Source: JAXLQL01 sp046331625 (GTDB taxonomy: Bacteria > Acidobacteriota > Terriglobia > Bryobacterales > Bryobacteraceae). Taken from it: a stretch of DNA of 64,000 nucleotides. Below, in pieces: positions 53,874 to 63,256 of the stretch (position 1 is its first letter; each line of letters starts with the position of its first letter). The notes under the pieces are model-generated. The model had not been told where the DNA came from, made no database searches, and saw only the letters and a program-made list of their open reading frames with translations. A program made the position numbers and the translations under genes. The DNA is taken from the NCBI GenBank assembly GCA_046331625.1, contig JAXLQL010000017.1, positions 122,010 to 186,009 on the forward strand. The letters run 5' to 3'.

Positions 53874-55022
53874 ATGTGGAGGGATCGACTCTCCGCCGCA
53901 TTCGAATCCAGCGCCGAACCTGGACGAATCCTGGCGATGGATGGCGTGCGGGGGCTGGCCGTGATCCTCGTCTTCTTCGTCCACTTCCACAGCAACTTCG
54001 GCGAGTGGGCGCCGCCGGCTTGGAGAAGCGCTGCGCTGTGGCTCGCCGATGCCGGACATTCCGGAGTGGATTTGTTTTTTGCCCTCAGCGGCTTTCTCAT
54101 CTACGGAATCCTGGTGGAGCGGCGGCCACCCTTGCTCAGATTCTGGCGCAGGAGGATACAGCGCCTGTACCCGACGTTCGCCGCAGTGCTCGTGACATAC
54201 GTGGCGTTGTCGGCGCTGTTCCCCGAGCGGTCGAAGATTCCCCCGGGCGCAGCCGCCACATCCATCTACCTACTGCAGAATGCGCTGCTGCTGCCGGGTG
54301 TGCTTGACCTGAAGCCCATCATCACCGTGGCCTGGTCACTGAGCTACGAAATCTTTTTCTACCTGGGCCTCCCGCTCGTTGTGTGGATTTCCGGCGGCCT
54401 GGCTCGCATGGCCGCGATCACCGCCCTGGCGGCTGCCGCGATGATGTTCGTCTTCAGCGACCCCACTCGCTACTATCCGGCGATTCCCTTTTCCCCGCTG
54501 GTGCTCATCGGATTCCTGCTGTTCCTCCCGGGCATCGTTTCGTGGGAACTCCGCCATCGAAACCCACGGATTCCAGCGCTAGGATTGGCAGGGCTTCTCA
54601 TCGCAATCGCTGGCGTTGCCGCGCTCCTGCCGCGCGGAACCGAAGCCGACAATCCGCTCGGCGAAGATCCTTGGCGAACTCTCACCCGCACATTGATCGT
54701 CGCTGTCAGCCTCACCCCATTCGCGCGCGAATGTTTCGCACACCGCGGATGGCTCGCGCGAGCCTTCGAATGGAAGCCTTTGCGGCTACTCGGCGCAATG
54801 AGTTACTCGTTCTATCTGGCGCACAGCCTGGCGCTGCACGCGTTGGCGATGGTGGTGGCCAAAACGCACGGTCCCGCGCGAGCGGGAGGGGGGGCGTTCC
54901 TGGTGTTGCTGCTTGCGGCCTTCGCCACAGCGGTTGCAGCATCCCTGGCGCTGTTCCTCGGCGTGGAACTGCCGTTTTCGCTCCGCAAAACCCGGGCGTC
55001 ACGTGTAACGGAAAAATCGTAA
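53874..55022 (+). CDS. Acyltransferase 3 family membrane protein
   Basis: Start at MWRDRLSAAFESSAEPGRIL; an open frame runs far upstream but is the antisense of the cytochrome gene. It has 382 residues with about ten membrane helices. Family motifs: MDGVRGLAVILVFFVHF (with a catalytic-type His), GVDLFFALSGFLI, and AWSLSYEIFFYLGLP. It transfers acyl groups to surface sugars in general; its substrate is not known. The ribosome site is weak. Confidence 0.85.
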   Translation: MWRDRLSAAFESSAEPGRILAMDGVRGLAVILVFFVHFHSNFGEWAPPAWRSAALWLADAGHSGVDLFFALSGFLIYGILVERRPPLLRFWRRRIQRLYPTFAAVLVTYVALSALFPERSKIPPGAAATSIYLLQNALLLPGVLDLKPIITVAWSLSYEIFFYLGLPLVVWISGGLARMAAITALAAAAMMFVFSDPTRYYPAIPFSPLVLIGFLLFLPGIVSWELRHRNPRIPALGLAGLLIAIAGVAALLPRGTEADNPLGEDPWRTLTRTLIVAVSLTPFARECFAHRGWLARAFEWKPLRLLGAMSYSFYLAHSLALHALAMVVAKTHGPARAGGGAFLVLLLAAFATAVAASLALFLGVELPFSLRKTRASRVTEKS

Positions 55023-55046
55023 GTCACTTTGTTCTTCGTCGTTTGG

Positions 55047-55073
55047 CGGAAACGATTTTGCATCCGGTTTCCG
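55047..55073 (+). other. Hairpin between acyltransferase and secreted-protein genes
   Basis: CGGAAAC (55047-55053) and GTTTCCG (55067-55073) form a 7-bp stem with a 13-base loop. It precedes the strong terminator at 55098-55142. Confidence 0.4.
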
Positions 55074-55097
55074 TCTAGGCGTTAGCCTCGACACAGA

Positions 55098-55142
55098 GCC
55101 GCTAGTGCGCGCCCAGGCGCGTATCTGGCGGCTTTTGCTTTT
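55098..55142 (+). terminator. Intrinsic terminator, 20 bases before the next gene
   Basis: The outer arms GCCGCTAG and CTGGCGGC pair fully (one G-U), the inner arms GCGCGC and GCGCGT pair across a 4-base loop, and TTTTGCTTTT follows. It ends just 20 bases before the GTG at 55162, so it may attenuate that gene as well as end the acyltransferase message. Confidence 0.7.
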
Positions 55143-55161
55143 CGGGACCGGAGAGACAAAA

Positions 55162-56406
55162 GTGAAATCGCAACCACGTCTTTCGACAGTTCATCAGCGC
55201 CGCTGGGCGCCGGCCGCCGGGCTGGCACTCATCCTGTTTCCGCTGGGCGGAACCGCGCAAACCACCATCGACCTGCGCACGCAAACCCGCAACGTCGACT
55301 TCTCAGCAGCCGGGTCCACCAAACCGGCCAAAACCGGAACAACGCTTCCAGCCACTTGCGCCGTCGGAGAGTTTTTTTTCAAAACGAACTCCCCGGCCGG
55401 CGCCAACCTCTACGGTTGCACCGCGGCCAACACCTGGACTCTCGAAACCGGTGGCGGCACAGGCTCCGCGAATCCGTCGCAGTCGTTCGTCTCCCAAACC
55501 TCGGTCACTGTCACCCACAGCCTCAACACCAACAACGTACTGGTGAGCTGTTACGACACTTCTGACCAACTCGTGGAGTACGACAAGCTGCTGATCACCA
55601 ATACCAGCACCGTGGTGGTCACCTTCGCCAGCGCGCAAAGCGGCCGCTGCGTGGTGAACGGCACGGGCGGAGGCGGCGGAGGAGGTGGTGGCGGCGGTGG
55701 AACCGGTGAGGCGAACACGGCTTCCAACGTAGGCGTCGGCGGAGTGGGCGTCTTCAATCAAAAGACCGGAGTCAACCTCGAATTCCGCAACATCAACGCC
55801 GGCTCCAGCCGCGTCTCGGTCACCCAAGACGCAACCAATCGCGAAGTCGACCTCGACGTAGTGCAAGGCCAACTGGACCTCTCACTCATCGGAGGCTCCC
55901 TGCAGTCATCGCAGATCGCGGCGGCCAGCCGGCAGGGTGGCGGCACCAAGGTCCAGATGTTCGGCGGTGGCACGTTCGCGGCCGACGACTGCGCGCGCTT
56001 TGACGCGTCAGGCAACGTGGTCAGCAATGGCGGCCCGTGTTCAGCGGGCGGATCCGGAGACGTGATCTCGGCCGATAGCGGCATCCTGATCACGCCGATC
56101 GCGCCGGGCCAAAAGCGGATCGGTGTCGACACAGCGTCCGTCCCCACCTACCTCACCGCTACTATCTCCTACGACTTCCCCACCATCTCTTCGGGAGCAT
56201 GCGCCGAAACCACCATCTCGCTGCCCGGCGCCGGGACACTCGATTCCATCGCGCCAGGTTGGCCGCACACGCTCGACGCCGGACTGGTAGGCGTGATGTA
56301 CGTCAGCGCCACCAACCAGGTAACCGTGCGGCTGTGCAAGTTCACATCCGGAGCGGTCGATCCGCCAACCCAAAACTTCCGAGCCACGATTGTCCGCTCG
56401 TTCTGA
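55162..56406 (+). CDS. Secreted protein with polyglycine tract, first of three
   Basis: GTG start with GGAGAG six bases upstream, giving the leader PAAGLALILFPLGGTAQ; a GTG at 55105 lies inside the terminator. It has 414 residues. The mature part has Ser/Thr-rich beta segments (SVTVTHSLNTNNVLVSCYDT) that resemble short tail-fibre-like domains, a run of twelve glycines near 55670-55705, then another beta region (FRATIVRSF end). Function not recognised. The three genes 55162, 56419 and 57147 share style and spacing and are probably one unit. Confidence 0.5.
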   Translation: MKSQPRLSTVHQRRWAPAAGLALILFPLGGTAQTTIDLRTQTRNVDFSAAGSTKPAKTGTTLPATCAVGEFFFKTNSPAGANLYGCTAANTWTLETGGGTGSANPSQSFVSQTSVTVTHSLNTNNVLVSCYDTSDQLVEYDKLLITNTSTVVVTFASAQSGRCVVNGTGGGGGGGGGGGGTGEANTASNVGVGGVGVFNQKTGVNLEFRNINAGSSRVSVTQDATNREVDLDVVQGQLDLSLIGGSLQSSQIAAASRQGGGTKVQMFGGGTFAADDCARFDASGNVVSNGGPCSAGGSGDVISADSGILITPIAPGQKRIGVDTASVPTYLTATISYDFPTISSGACAETTISLPGAGTLDSIAPGWPHTLDAGLVGVMYVSATNQVTVRLCKFTSGAVDPPTQNFRATIVRSF

Positions 56407-56418
56407 GGAGGAGCCAAC

Positions 56419-57120
56419 ATGAGAAGCTACATCGTTCTTTTCGCTTTGCCGCTGGTGGCGCAGACCACCGTCAATGGGACCCGGGACTGGGTCCGTGTAT
56501 CGCCGCCCGCCAACGCGCCGGCCGGCAAGCTTCGGCAGTACGCCAACAACACCACAGGCAAGCTCGCGTGCGTCGACGAGAACGGCGGAGACTGCATGCC
56601 GGTGGGATCGGGAGGTGGCTCGTCGGTATCGCGCACGCTCGATGCGCCTGCATCCACCATCGTGGCCGGCGACACGCTCTACAGCTACACCAAGACCCTG
56701 ACCGCCGGTAGTCTTGCCAACAAGCGCCTCAAGGTAGTGGCGCACGGCACCCACGTGAACGATCTGATCGGCTCCATGCGTTGGCGCCTGTGCTCCAACA
56801 GCTCCTGCTCCACAGTGGTGGCCGAATGCAACCCCGGGTCGGGTCCATGGCTTTCCAGCACCACCGGAGCATGGATGCTCGACCTCGACGTTCAGTTTTT
56901 CGGAGCCGGCTCCGGTACGGCGATGCGGGGCGCGTGCCGATTCCACCAGTCGGGAGGGGGATTCGCGGTCACGCTCCCGTCATCGGGCACCAACCTTCTT
57001 CCCGCGGTCGACGTAACACAGACTCTTTATCTGCGGATCGTCTCCTATGGCGCATGGTCCGGCGGAGGCAGAAGTGCCACGCTTGACCGCGTTCTGACAG
57101 AAATCGAAGCGCTGCCGTAA
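56419..57120 (+). CDS. Secreted Cys-containing protein, second of three
   Basis: A 233-residue protein behind GGAGG with a short leader (SYIVLFALPLVAQTT). Several Cys pairs (CVDENGGDC; CSNSSCSTVVAEC) suggest disulfide links. Beta-rich throughout, with a Gly/Ser linker after residue 60. It starts 12 bp after the previous stop. No known family. Confidence 0.5.
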   Translation: MRSYIVLFALPLVAQTTVNGTRDWVRVSPPANAPAGKLRQYANNTTGKLACVDENGGDCMPVGSGGGSSVSRTLDAPASTIVAGDTLYSYTKTLTAGSLANKRLKVVAHGTHVNDLIGSMRWRLCSNSSCSTVVAECNPGSGPWLSSTTGAWMLDLDVQFFGAGSGTAMRGACRFHQSGGGFAVTLPSSGTNLLPAVDVTQTLYLRIVSYGAWSGGGRSATLDRVLTEIEALP

Positions 57121-57146
57121 TCGAGACAGAAACAGGAGAGAAAGGC

Positions 57147-60100
57147 ATGAGGACAATCACTTCGATTTTGATGGCAATGTCGAGCGCGCTGGCGCTCGAC
57201 AACGCCGTGCGCATCACTGACCGGACTGCCGCCACGCAGACCGGGCGTCCCTTCACGATTCACCGCTGGTTCGCCGAAGACGAGCTCTGCAACTTTCCGC
57301 AGCCGTATGTCGATGGCGTGGCAGCAAGCGAGTGGCAGTCTGACCGCGTCAATCGCTGGCCTCCTTCATCGCGCTGCTCGCTCGGGGCAGTGAAGTCGGC
57401 GCTGATCAGCTTTCGTGCAACCGTCGCTGCCAATGCCACCATCACGGTGGACTTCCGCAATTCCGCAAACGCGTGCTCGGCGGCGGCGAACGAGGCCGCC
57501 TGCCGGGCCGCGGGCATCACCGCAGCGCAAGCGCTCGACTTCTCCGGCGGCGCCTGGGGCGCCAAAATGCGCTTCAAGGCGACTCCGCAAGGCGCAACCA
57601 CGCCGCAGACCGCCGATGCGCGAGCAATGCTTGCATCGGGAAATTGTTGGGCTTACCTATCGGGACCCACAGTTACCCAGTACGTCTGCGGACCCTACCT
57701 GAACGATGGATCGTATGACCAGACGCGGCCTTACGCTCTCGGCTTCGCCAGCACGCAGAACGTGAAGTTGGCCGCTCCATTGTCACCCACTGACGTAACC
57801 ATTCCGGTTCGCGACGCAACTCCGTGGGCCGGGCTCGCCACGCCGTTCAAGATCTTCACGGCGTCGTTCGACAACCCCGAGCGGATCAACATCTGCGCGG
57901 TGGATGTCAGCGCGAAGCAATTGACCATATGCTCTGGTGGGCGGGGCCTTGACGGAACCACTGCAGCGTTCCACTATCCCGGCTACGGCAACGATCTCTG
58001 GTTGATCGACTCGAATGATCTGCGCCTGTCGGCCGGGCTCACAGGAGCCACCAGCACGATCCCGCTGGTGGACGCATCCGCGGTAACGGTGCCTGCCGTG
58101 ATCCAAGTGGCGGCCGAAAAGATCCGGGTGTGCGCCAAATCGGGAAACAACTTGACCGCGGGCCTCGACGTCGCCTGCAATCCGAATTCCGATGCTCGCG
58201 CATACTATGGCAGCAACCCGCAGACCTACAGCGGAGGACGCTTCTGGCATGCCGGCCAACCGGTCTACTTCTCGCAGAGTTGGATGAATGCGCCTTCGGA
58301 CAACTACAAGTCCATCAGCCCCGTCTTCGTCCTCACTTTCTTCGCGGGCTGGACGGGCGTGGGCATCGAGTACGTGTACGAAGACTCCTGGACCGATCGC
58401 ATTCAAGACCAGGAGTTCGACGTCGACTTTCTGCGCGGAACCGCAGACACGGTGGTGACGGCCAAGACCGGCATCCGATTGGCAGGCTTCGCCAGGCACC
58501 ACTACCCAGAAGGGACGAATTCACTGACATGGACCGCGGATCGAAAGATCTGGGACGGCGCCACACCAGGGGAAGTCCGCTACGACTTCAATCTTCCTTA
58601 CATGCGCTACGCCGGTTTGGTTCCGTATGACCCGTCCGTCCAGGCAAGCGCGGGAATGATCGCCAATGAACTGACGAACAACAGCGCCACGCAGGATGGC
58701 AACTCGCCCGCGTGGGACAACGGCTCGAAATGTGCGTTGGAATCGCTGGCAACCACGGCGGGAGCCGGCCGCGTATTCTCCGGGCCGGTGGACCGTCTCT
58801 ATCCGTCGCCAGGTGGCCGGCCCGACATTGCGCTGAATCCGCGTTGGCTGGTGAGCGGCCTATTCGCAATGGCCAGCGCGCTGCCGAACTCGCACCGCTG
58901 GTGGGAATGGACGATCGGAACCGGATACTGTGGCGGCTATGCGCCAGTTCACCTGGCGGAGCACAAAGCTTCCGCAAAGTTCTGCGACAAGGGTTCGAGT
59001 TCCGCTGACCCGTCGACGGCATGCACGGGCGCGAACGTTGCGGTTTCGGCGTTCGGATATCCCGTGTCGCGTCACGCGCGCCCTTCGATCAACATCATTG
59101 GCCAGGCAGCGTCGACGGCGTCAGATGACCAGGTGCTGGCGGTGGGTGTCACCACGCTGGGCGGTTATTCCCTGTCGCAGTCAGACGCCATGGCGCACTT
59201 CCCAGACGTATATTGGATCCCCTATGTGCTGACCGGCGACTGGTATTTCTACTGGGGCGTCATGCACCACGCGGCATACGCTACCCAAGTCAGCGGCAAC
59301 CCCACCGGTTGCTATCTGGCCGACCCGGCTCTCGGTGGACGCCAGAGCTGTTCGCACCTGGATTGGGGCCTGTTCGGTTACATAGACGGGCAGAGGAATC
59401 TTGCTTGGGCGTTTCGTGAGGTAGGGCGCGGCGCGGTGGCGGCTCGTGACGGATCACCGGAAAAGGAGCTCTTCACGCGCACGATCAACGCCAACATCGC
59501 GGCGCTCGAGGGAATGTACAGCCTCACCAACGGGAGCTTCTACCAACCGTGTCCTGCCCCGCTTGCCGGAAACTACGACTACAGTTTCTGGTGCCTGGGA
59601 TTCTGGTTCCGGGGCAACGGCGATCCCAACGTCGGCGTTACGATCCCGGGGCATGGCTACGGCGGCGTCAGCGCCAGTCCCCAGTTCGGCGCCGACTGGA
59701 TGACTCACTTCATCTTGGTGTCGATGACCGATCTCGAGAACCAAGGCTTGACGCAGGTGCGTCCCATTCGGGCTCGTATGTCCAGGCGGCTTCTCAACAT
59801 GCTGACGAACCGGACGCAGTTCCTCAACCCGTTCGCCGTCAGCGCCTACTATGCGCCGTGGGCTCCCGCCGGGCCAGACGCCAATACGCTCGGGAATCCC
59901 ATGGCGTTCGCCAACTTCGCCGACGTTTGGGCGGCTGTCCCCTCTACGGACAAAGCCTTGACGACATTCGTCAATGACGACAATACCGAGGGCGGCTATG
60001 CGCGCATCGCCATGGCTGCCGCATCTGCTTTGCCGGACGGAGTGACCGACGGCGCTCTGCGCGGCACAGGAGCCTGGGATTGGATCAGCGGCAACATTCG

Positions 60101-60419
60101 ATACCGTCAGTTCGACTCCGACAATGCCATGTGGGTGTATTCACCGAAGAACCAGCATCGTGTTTCGAACATTCGCGTGATCGATAGCGGTGCCGGTACG
60201 GCAACGGTTCGATTCGTACGGCCGGCCAACGCTTCGTCGTGCTCCTACACGGCGGGAACGGCGCGGCCGGCTTCGTCGTTCACCACCGGTGAGACAGTGC
60301 TGGCCGCGGGCAACCGGGAAATGTCCATTGCGCTGACGGGGCTGGCCTCGGGCACCCAGTATCACGTGCGGATCACCTGTCGCGACGCGCGCGGCGAGGT
60401 GAGCTTCACCAAGCAGTAA
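57147..60419 (+). CDS. Large secreted protein with C-terminal FnIII-like domain, third of three
   Basis: A 1090-residue protein behind GGAGAG with a leader (TSILMAMSSALAL). It is rich in aromatic residues and Cys, with motifs such as RRLLNMLTNRTQFLNPFAVS and YWIPYVLTGDWYFYWGVMHH. The N-terminal half is beta-rich and the middle is helical, as in some polysaccharide-active enzymes, but I cannot name a family. The last 90 residues (NIRVIDSGAGTATVRFVRP; LASGTQYHVRITCRDARGE) are FnIII-like. Its stop codon seeds the tandem repeat that follows. Confidence 0.5.
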   Translation: MRTITSILMAMSSALALDNAVRITDRTAATQTGRPFTIHRWFAEDELCNFPQPYVDGVAASEWQSDRVNRWPPSSRCSLGAVKSALISFRATVAANATITVDFRNSANACSAAANEAACRAAGITAAQALDFSGGAWGAKMRFKATPQGATTPQTADARAMLASGNCWAYLSGPTVTQYVCGPYLNDGSYDQTRPYALGFASTQNVKLAAPLSPTDVTIPVRDATPWAGLATPFKIFTASFDNPERINICAVDVSAKQLTICSGGRGLDGTTAAFHYPGYGNDLWLIDSNDLRLSAGLTGATSTIPLVDASAVTVPAVIQVAAEKIRVCAKSGNNLTAGLDVACNPNSDARAYYGSNPQTYSGGRFWHAGQPVYFSQSWMNAPSDNYKSISPVFVLTFFAGWTGVGIEYVYEDSWTDRIQDQEFDVDFLRGTADTVVTAKTGIRLAGFARHHYPEGTNSLTWTADRKIWDGATPGEVRYDFNLPYMRYAGLVPYDPSVQASAGMIANELTNNSATQDGNSPAWDNGSKCALESLATTAGAGRVFSGPVDRLYPSPGGRPDIALNPRWLVSGLFAMASALPNSHRWWEWTIGTGYCGGYAPVHLAEHKASAKFCDKGSSSADPSTACTGANVAVSAFGYPVSRHARPSINIIGQAASTASDDQVLAVGVTTLGGYSLSQSDAMAHFPDVYWIPYVLTGDWYFYWGVMHHAAYATQVSGNPTGCYLADPALGGRQSCSHLDWGLFGYIDGQRNLAWAFREVGRGAVAARDGSPEKELFTRTINANIAALEGMYSLTNGSFYQPCPAPLAGNYDYSFWCLGFWFRGNGDPNVGVTIPGHGYGGVSASPQFGADWMTHFILVSMTDLENQGLTQVRPIRARMSRRLLNMLTNRTQFLNPFAVSAYYAPWAPAGPDANTLGNPMAFANFADVWAAVPSTDKALTTFVNDDNTEGGYARIAMAAASALPDGVTDGALRGTGAWDWISGNIRYRQFDSDNAMWVYSPKNQHRVSNIRVIDSGAGTATVRFVRPANASSCSYTAGTARPASSFTTGETVLAAGNREMSIALTGLASGTQYHVRITCRDARGEVSFTKQ

Positions 60420-60539
60420 GGGACCAAGCAGTAAGGGACCAAGCAGTAAGGGACCAAGCCGTAAGGGACCAAGCCGTAAGGGACCAAGCCGTAAGGGACC
60501 AAGCCGTAAGGGACCAAGCCGTAAGGGACCAAGCCGTAA
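60420..60539 (+). repeat. Eight tandem copies of a 15-bp unit carrying in-frame stop codons
   Basis: GGGACCAAGCMGTAA is repeated eight times without a break (M is A in the first two copies, C in the other six). The last 12 bases of the preceding gene (ACCAAGCAGTAA) match the unit, so the array grew from the gene's own stop region. Each unit ends in TAA in frame with the gene, giving nine stops in a row. It lies between convergent genes. Confidence 0.95.
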
Positions 60540-60574
60540 GGGATGGTGGGGTAGGCGCCGCCTGCCCCACCCCG

Positions 60575-63169
60575 TCACTCTTCCTTCGCGGGCTCTTCTT
60601 CGGACTTCGGCGCTTCCTCGGCGTGCCGCAAGTACACACGCTGCACGTGATCGAAGAACGACTCGACGTTGTGTGGACCCCGCCATTCCGCCGTGATCCG
60701 CTCGATGGTCTGCTCCCCCAGTCTCCGGTAGCATTCAAACTGCGTCTCATCGAAGAACTGGTCCGCCGTGGATTGATGCGGGAACTGGGAGTGGTCTTTC
60801 GCGTATCGATACACGTCGGGCGAAAGCGTCCGCTCCACGCCGGAGAACGAAGGCTTCACGTAGACGATCAAACCCGACTCTTCGTCCGAGTACCTGACTC
60901 GAAGCAGAGCGCAATGCAGGCCGGGAGCGTCGAGCTTGCGGTGAAACGCCGGCGTCCCGAGAAATTCGACGGCGTAGCCCAGGTCCACGCGGATCTTCTC
61001 GATCGCGTTGGCCAAGTCCTTCAGTTCGAAGTTCGGGTCCGCCGAGGCGTCGCTGACAAAGATGAACTTCAACTTGCGGCGCGCCATCTCGTAGAGGCCG
61101 AGGTTTTCGAAGTGGCCGCCGTCAGACAGGTAAATCCATTGTTGATGCGCGCCGGCCAAGCCGAGCAGTTCCTTGAGCAGGATCAGGCGCGACCGCGGTT
61201 CGCTGCTCGCAAGAGTCTCCGCGTGAGCCGTTTTCGGATTGGGTAGCCAGAGCCCGAGCCTAGCATTGAACAGCGTCATCACGATGGTCAACAATTTCGA
61301 AGTATACGAGCCCATGTTCGGACTCGCCGCCGCACCAGAGACGGAGACCGCGGTACCGAGCGAAAGTCCACCGTCAGTGTATCCAGACGTGGGAACGTAG
61401 GAGTCGGCGAAGCCACAGTACAGCGGCGACGCCGTGAACGACTGCGCTTGCCGCTTCTGCCACGCCAGCTCTTCCCCGGTGGTGATGTTGAGCGTCAGGT
61501 TCAGCACATGGTAGGGCCGTTGCGCGGCGCTGATGGCGGCGAGGGCGACGTTGTCCTTCTCGTCGAAGCCGGTCAACACGTCTGGGTTTCGTTTCCGAGA
61601 TGCGCCGAGGTAAGCACGGATCAGCCGGTTGCGGTACATCGCGTTCAACGAGAACCGATTCACAGACAGAACCCACCCTGCCGCATTTCCGAAGACCAAG
61701 CCTGCCACCATCACGCCCGCCGCCCACATCCACGCCGCGGTCGAGGTGAGCATGTCGAGATGGCAAGCCGCGGTGGGGATTGTCCACCCATTCTGCGCCC
61801 ACGAGATCAGCAACGAGAGTTCCGAGAAGAGGAAGAACAGGAACACGGGCGCCAGCACTTTTTCGGCTGCGGCCAGCGCGATCCGGCCAGCGCGGCTCTT
61901 GCCGTCTTTTCGCGTGAGCAGACTCGCGACGAACGGGCGCGCCTTCCAAGCGATGTAAGCCGAAAGCGCACCAGACAGCGTTCCTCCCACCGATACCCAC
62001 CATGCCCCTATGGATTCCTTGAAGCGCAGCAACACCCAGGGTCCGTAAAGGGAAATGGAGGTCAGCAAGAGCCATCCGAGCGCGGCGATCAAAACCCACC
62101 CGGCCGCTCGCGCCCACCACTCGCGATCGGCGTCACCGGCGGGCCTCCGGAATCCGGTGAAGCTCTGCACGCCGATCACGACAAACGAAACCACGAGGAC
62201 CGTCGCGGCGAGCATCGGCACGGCCACCACCGTATAGAGCACGGGATCTTCGAAGAAACCCGAAACCTTGGCCATGCGCCAACAAAGAATCGAGCCCGAA
62301 AGCGCGAAGGTAAACGACGTCGCGAAATCGCTCGCTTCGTAACGGCGAACCTTGCGCTGCCCCCACCACCATCCGATAGCGGTCAGCGAAAGAAAGAACG
62401 TGAAGAATGCGTTCCAACGCTTCAATTCGCTCCACCAGTCGAGCCAGCGCGGCGCCAGTGGATCGCGCAGATAAAGCCACGGTCCAGCGATGCAGGCATA
62501 AGCGAGAATCTGCATCGCCACGTGCAAGCGCACGAACTCGTTCTCGTTTTCGAGCGCCGGAGACTCTTGCCAGCGCATTCCGGGTAGCCACTTGGAGATC
62601 CGGCTGAAGGCGACCAAGGCAAAGAACCAACCCATGCCCAGCACGGCTGCCGCGGCCCACCAGTGCGCGGAATCAGACGGCACGCCCGGCGCGGGCAACA
62701 TCGCCACCAGCAAACGCGGAATCGCCATCCCGGCGAAGAAAAGCGGAAACAGAACCAGCCAGTTGAGGAGCAGGTTTCGCATGTACGTGGAAACTAGCGT
62801 CCAGGAACTGGCCGAGAATAACCCGAGCGAAGGGCTCAGATAGTTGGAGAACTGGCGAAGATGATGAACCGGAGCACACAGCCCATTGCCAAGGCACTTC
62901 TTAGGATCATCGGTGGTGTTGCCATTGGCGAAGTTGTGCTTCCAGGCCGTGAGCCAACCGCCGATGTAGCCGCCGCCCGAGACGGTGGAAAGGTAGTGGA
63001 ACCGGTCGAGCAGCCCGAGCCGCGCCAGCCCCTGCAGCACGCCCAATCCGAAGGTGGCACTCCGGATTCCCCCTCCAGACAGGCACAGCGCGCTGTCTGG
63101 GGCGCCGCCGAGCACGTCAGCTTCGGCTTCTTGGGCTTGGATGAAGGTCTTCTTTTCCAATACGCCCAT
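60575..63169 (-). CDS. Patatin-like phospholipase with multiple membrane helices
   Basis: An 864-residue protein. The patatin core is split: the glycine-rich oxyanion loop (CLSGGGIRSATFGLGVLQGL, 29-48) and the Ser nucleophile (STVSGGGYIGG, Ser64) near the N-terminus, and the catalytic Asp (YLSDGGHFENLGLYE, Asp683) near the C-terminus. Between them lie about eight membrane helices (LLLNWLVLFPLFFAGMAIPR and others), which is far longer than a normal patatin. The C-terminus is Glu-rich. Such membrane patatins occur widely in soil bacteria. Role likely lipid hydrolysis; no partner gene is adjacent. Confidence 0.85.
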   Translation of the reverse strand: MGVLEKKTFIQAQEAEADVLGGAPDSALCLSGGGIRSATFGLGVLQGLARLGLLDRFHYLSTVSGGGYIGGWLTAWKHNFANGNTTDDPKKCLGNGLCAPVHHLRQFSNYLSPSLGLFSASSWTLVSTYMRNLLLNWLVLFPLFFAGMAIPRLLVAMLPAPGVPSDSAHWWAAAAVLGMGWFFALVAFSRISKWLPGMRWQESPALENENEFVRLHVAMQILAYACIAGPWLYLRDPLAPRWLDWWSELKRWNAFFTFFLSLTAIGWWWGQRKVRRYEASDFATSFTFALSGSILCWRMAKVSGFFEDPVLYTVVAVPMLAATVLVVSFVVIGVQSFTGFRRPAGDADREWWARAAGWVLIAALGWLLLTSISLYGPWVLLRFKESIGAWWVSVGGTLSGALSAYIAWKARPFVASLLTRKDGKSRAGRIALAAAEKVLAPVFLFFLFSELSLLISWAQNGWTIPTAACHLDMLTSTAAWMWAAGVMVAGLVFGNAAGWVLSVNRFSLNAMYRNRLIRAYLGASRKRNPDVLTGFDEKDNVALAAISAAQRPYHVLNLTLNITTGEELAWQKRQAQSFTASPLYCGFADSYVPTSGYTDGGLSLGTAVSVSGAAASPNMGSYTSKLLTIVMTLFNARLGLWLPNPKTAHAETLASSEPRSRLILLKELLGLAGAHQQWIYLSDGGHFENLGLYEMARRKLKFIFVSDASADPNFELKDLANAIEKIRVDLGYAVEFLGTPAFHRKLDAPGLHCALLRVRYSDEESGLIVYVKPSFSGVERTLSPDVYRYAKDHSQFPHQSTADQFFDETQFECYRRLGEQTIERITAEWRGPHNVESFFDHVQRVYLRHAEEAPKSEEEPAKEE

Positions 63170-63256
63170 TCGATACGTAGTGAGGTTCGAGGCTCGATCG
63201 TATCATGCGCCAGGCGATCGGCTGCGGGTATAAGATGGAACCGTAAGCAATCTTCC

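Noticed and set aside
60420..60539. Possible CRISPR array
   Set aside because: Units are contiguous with no spacers and arise from the preceding stop region.
60406..60750. Minus-strand frame with repeated LTAWS units
   Set aside because: It is produced by the 15-bp tandem repeat and antisense of the patatin gene end.
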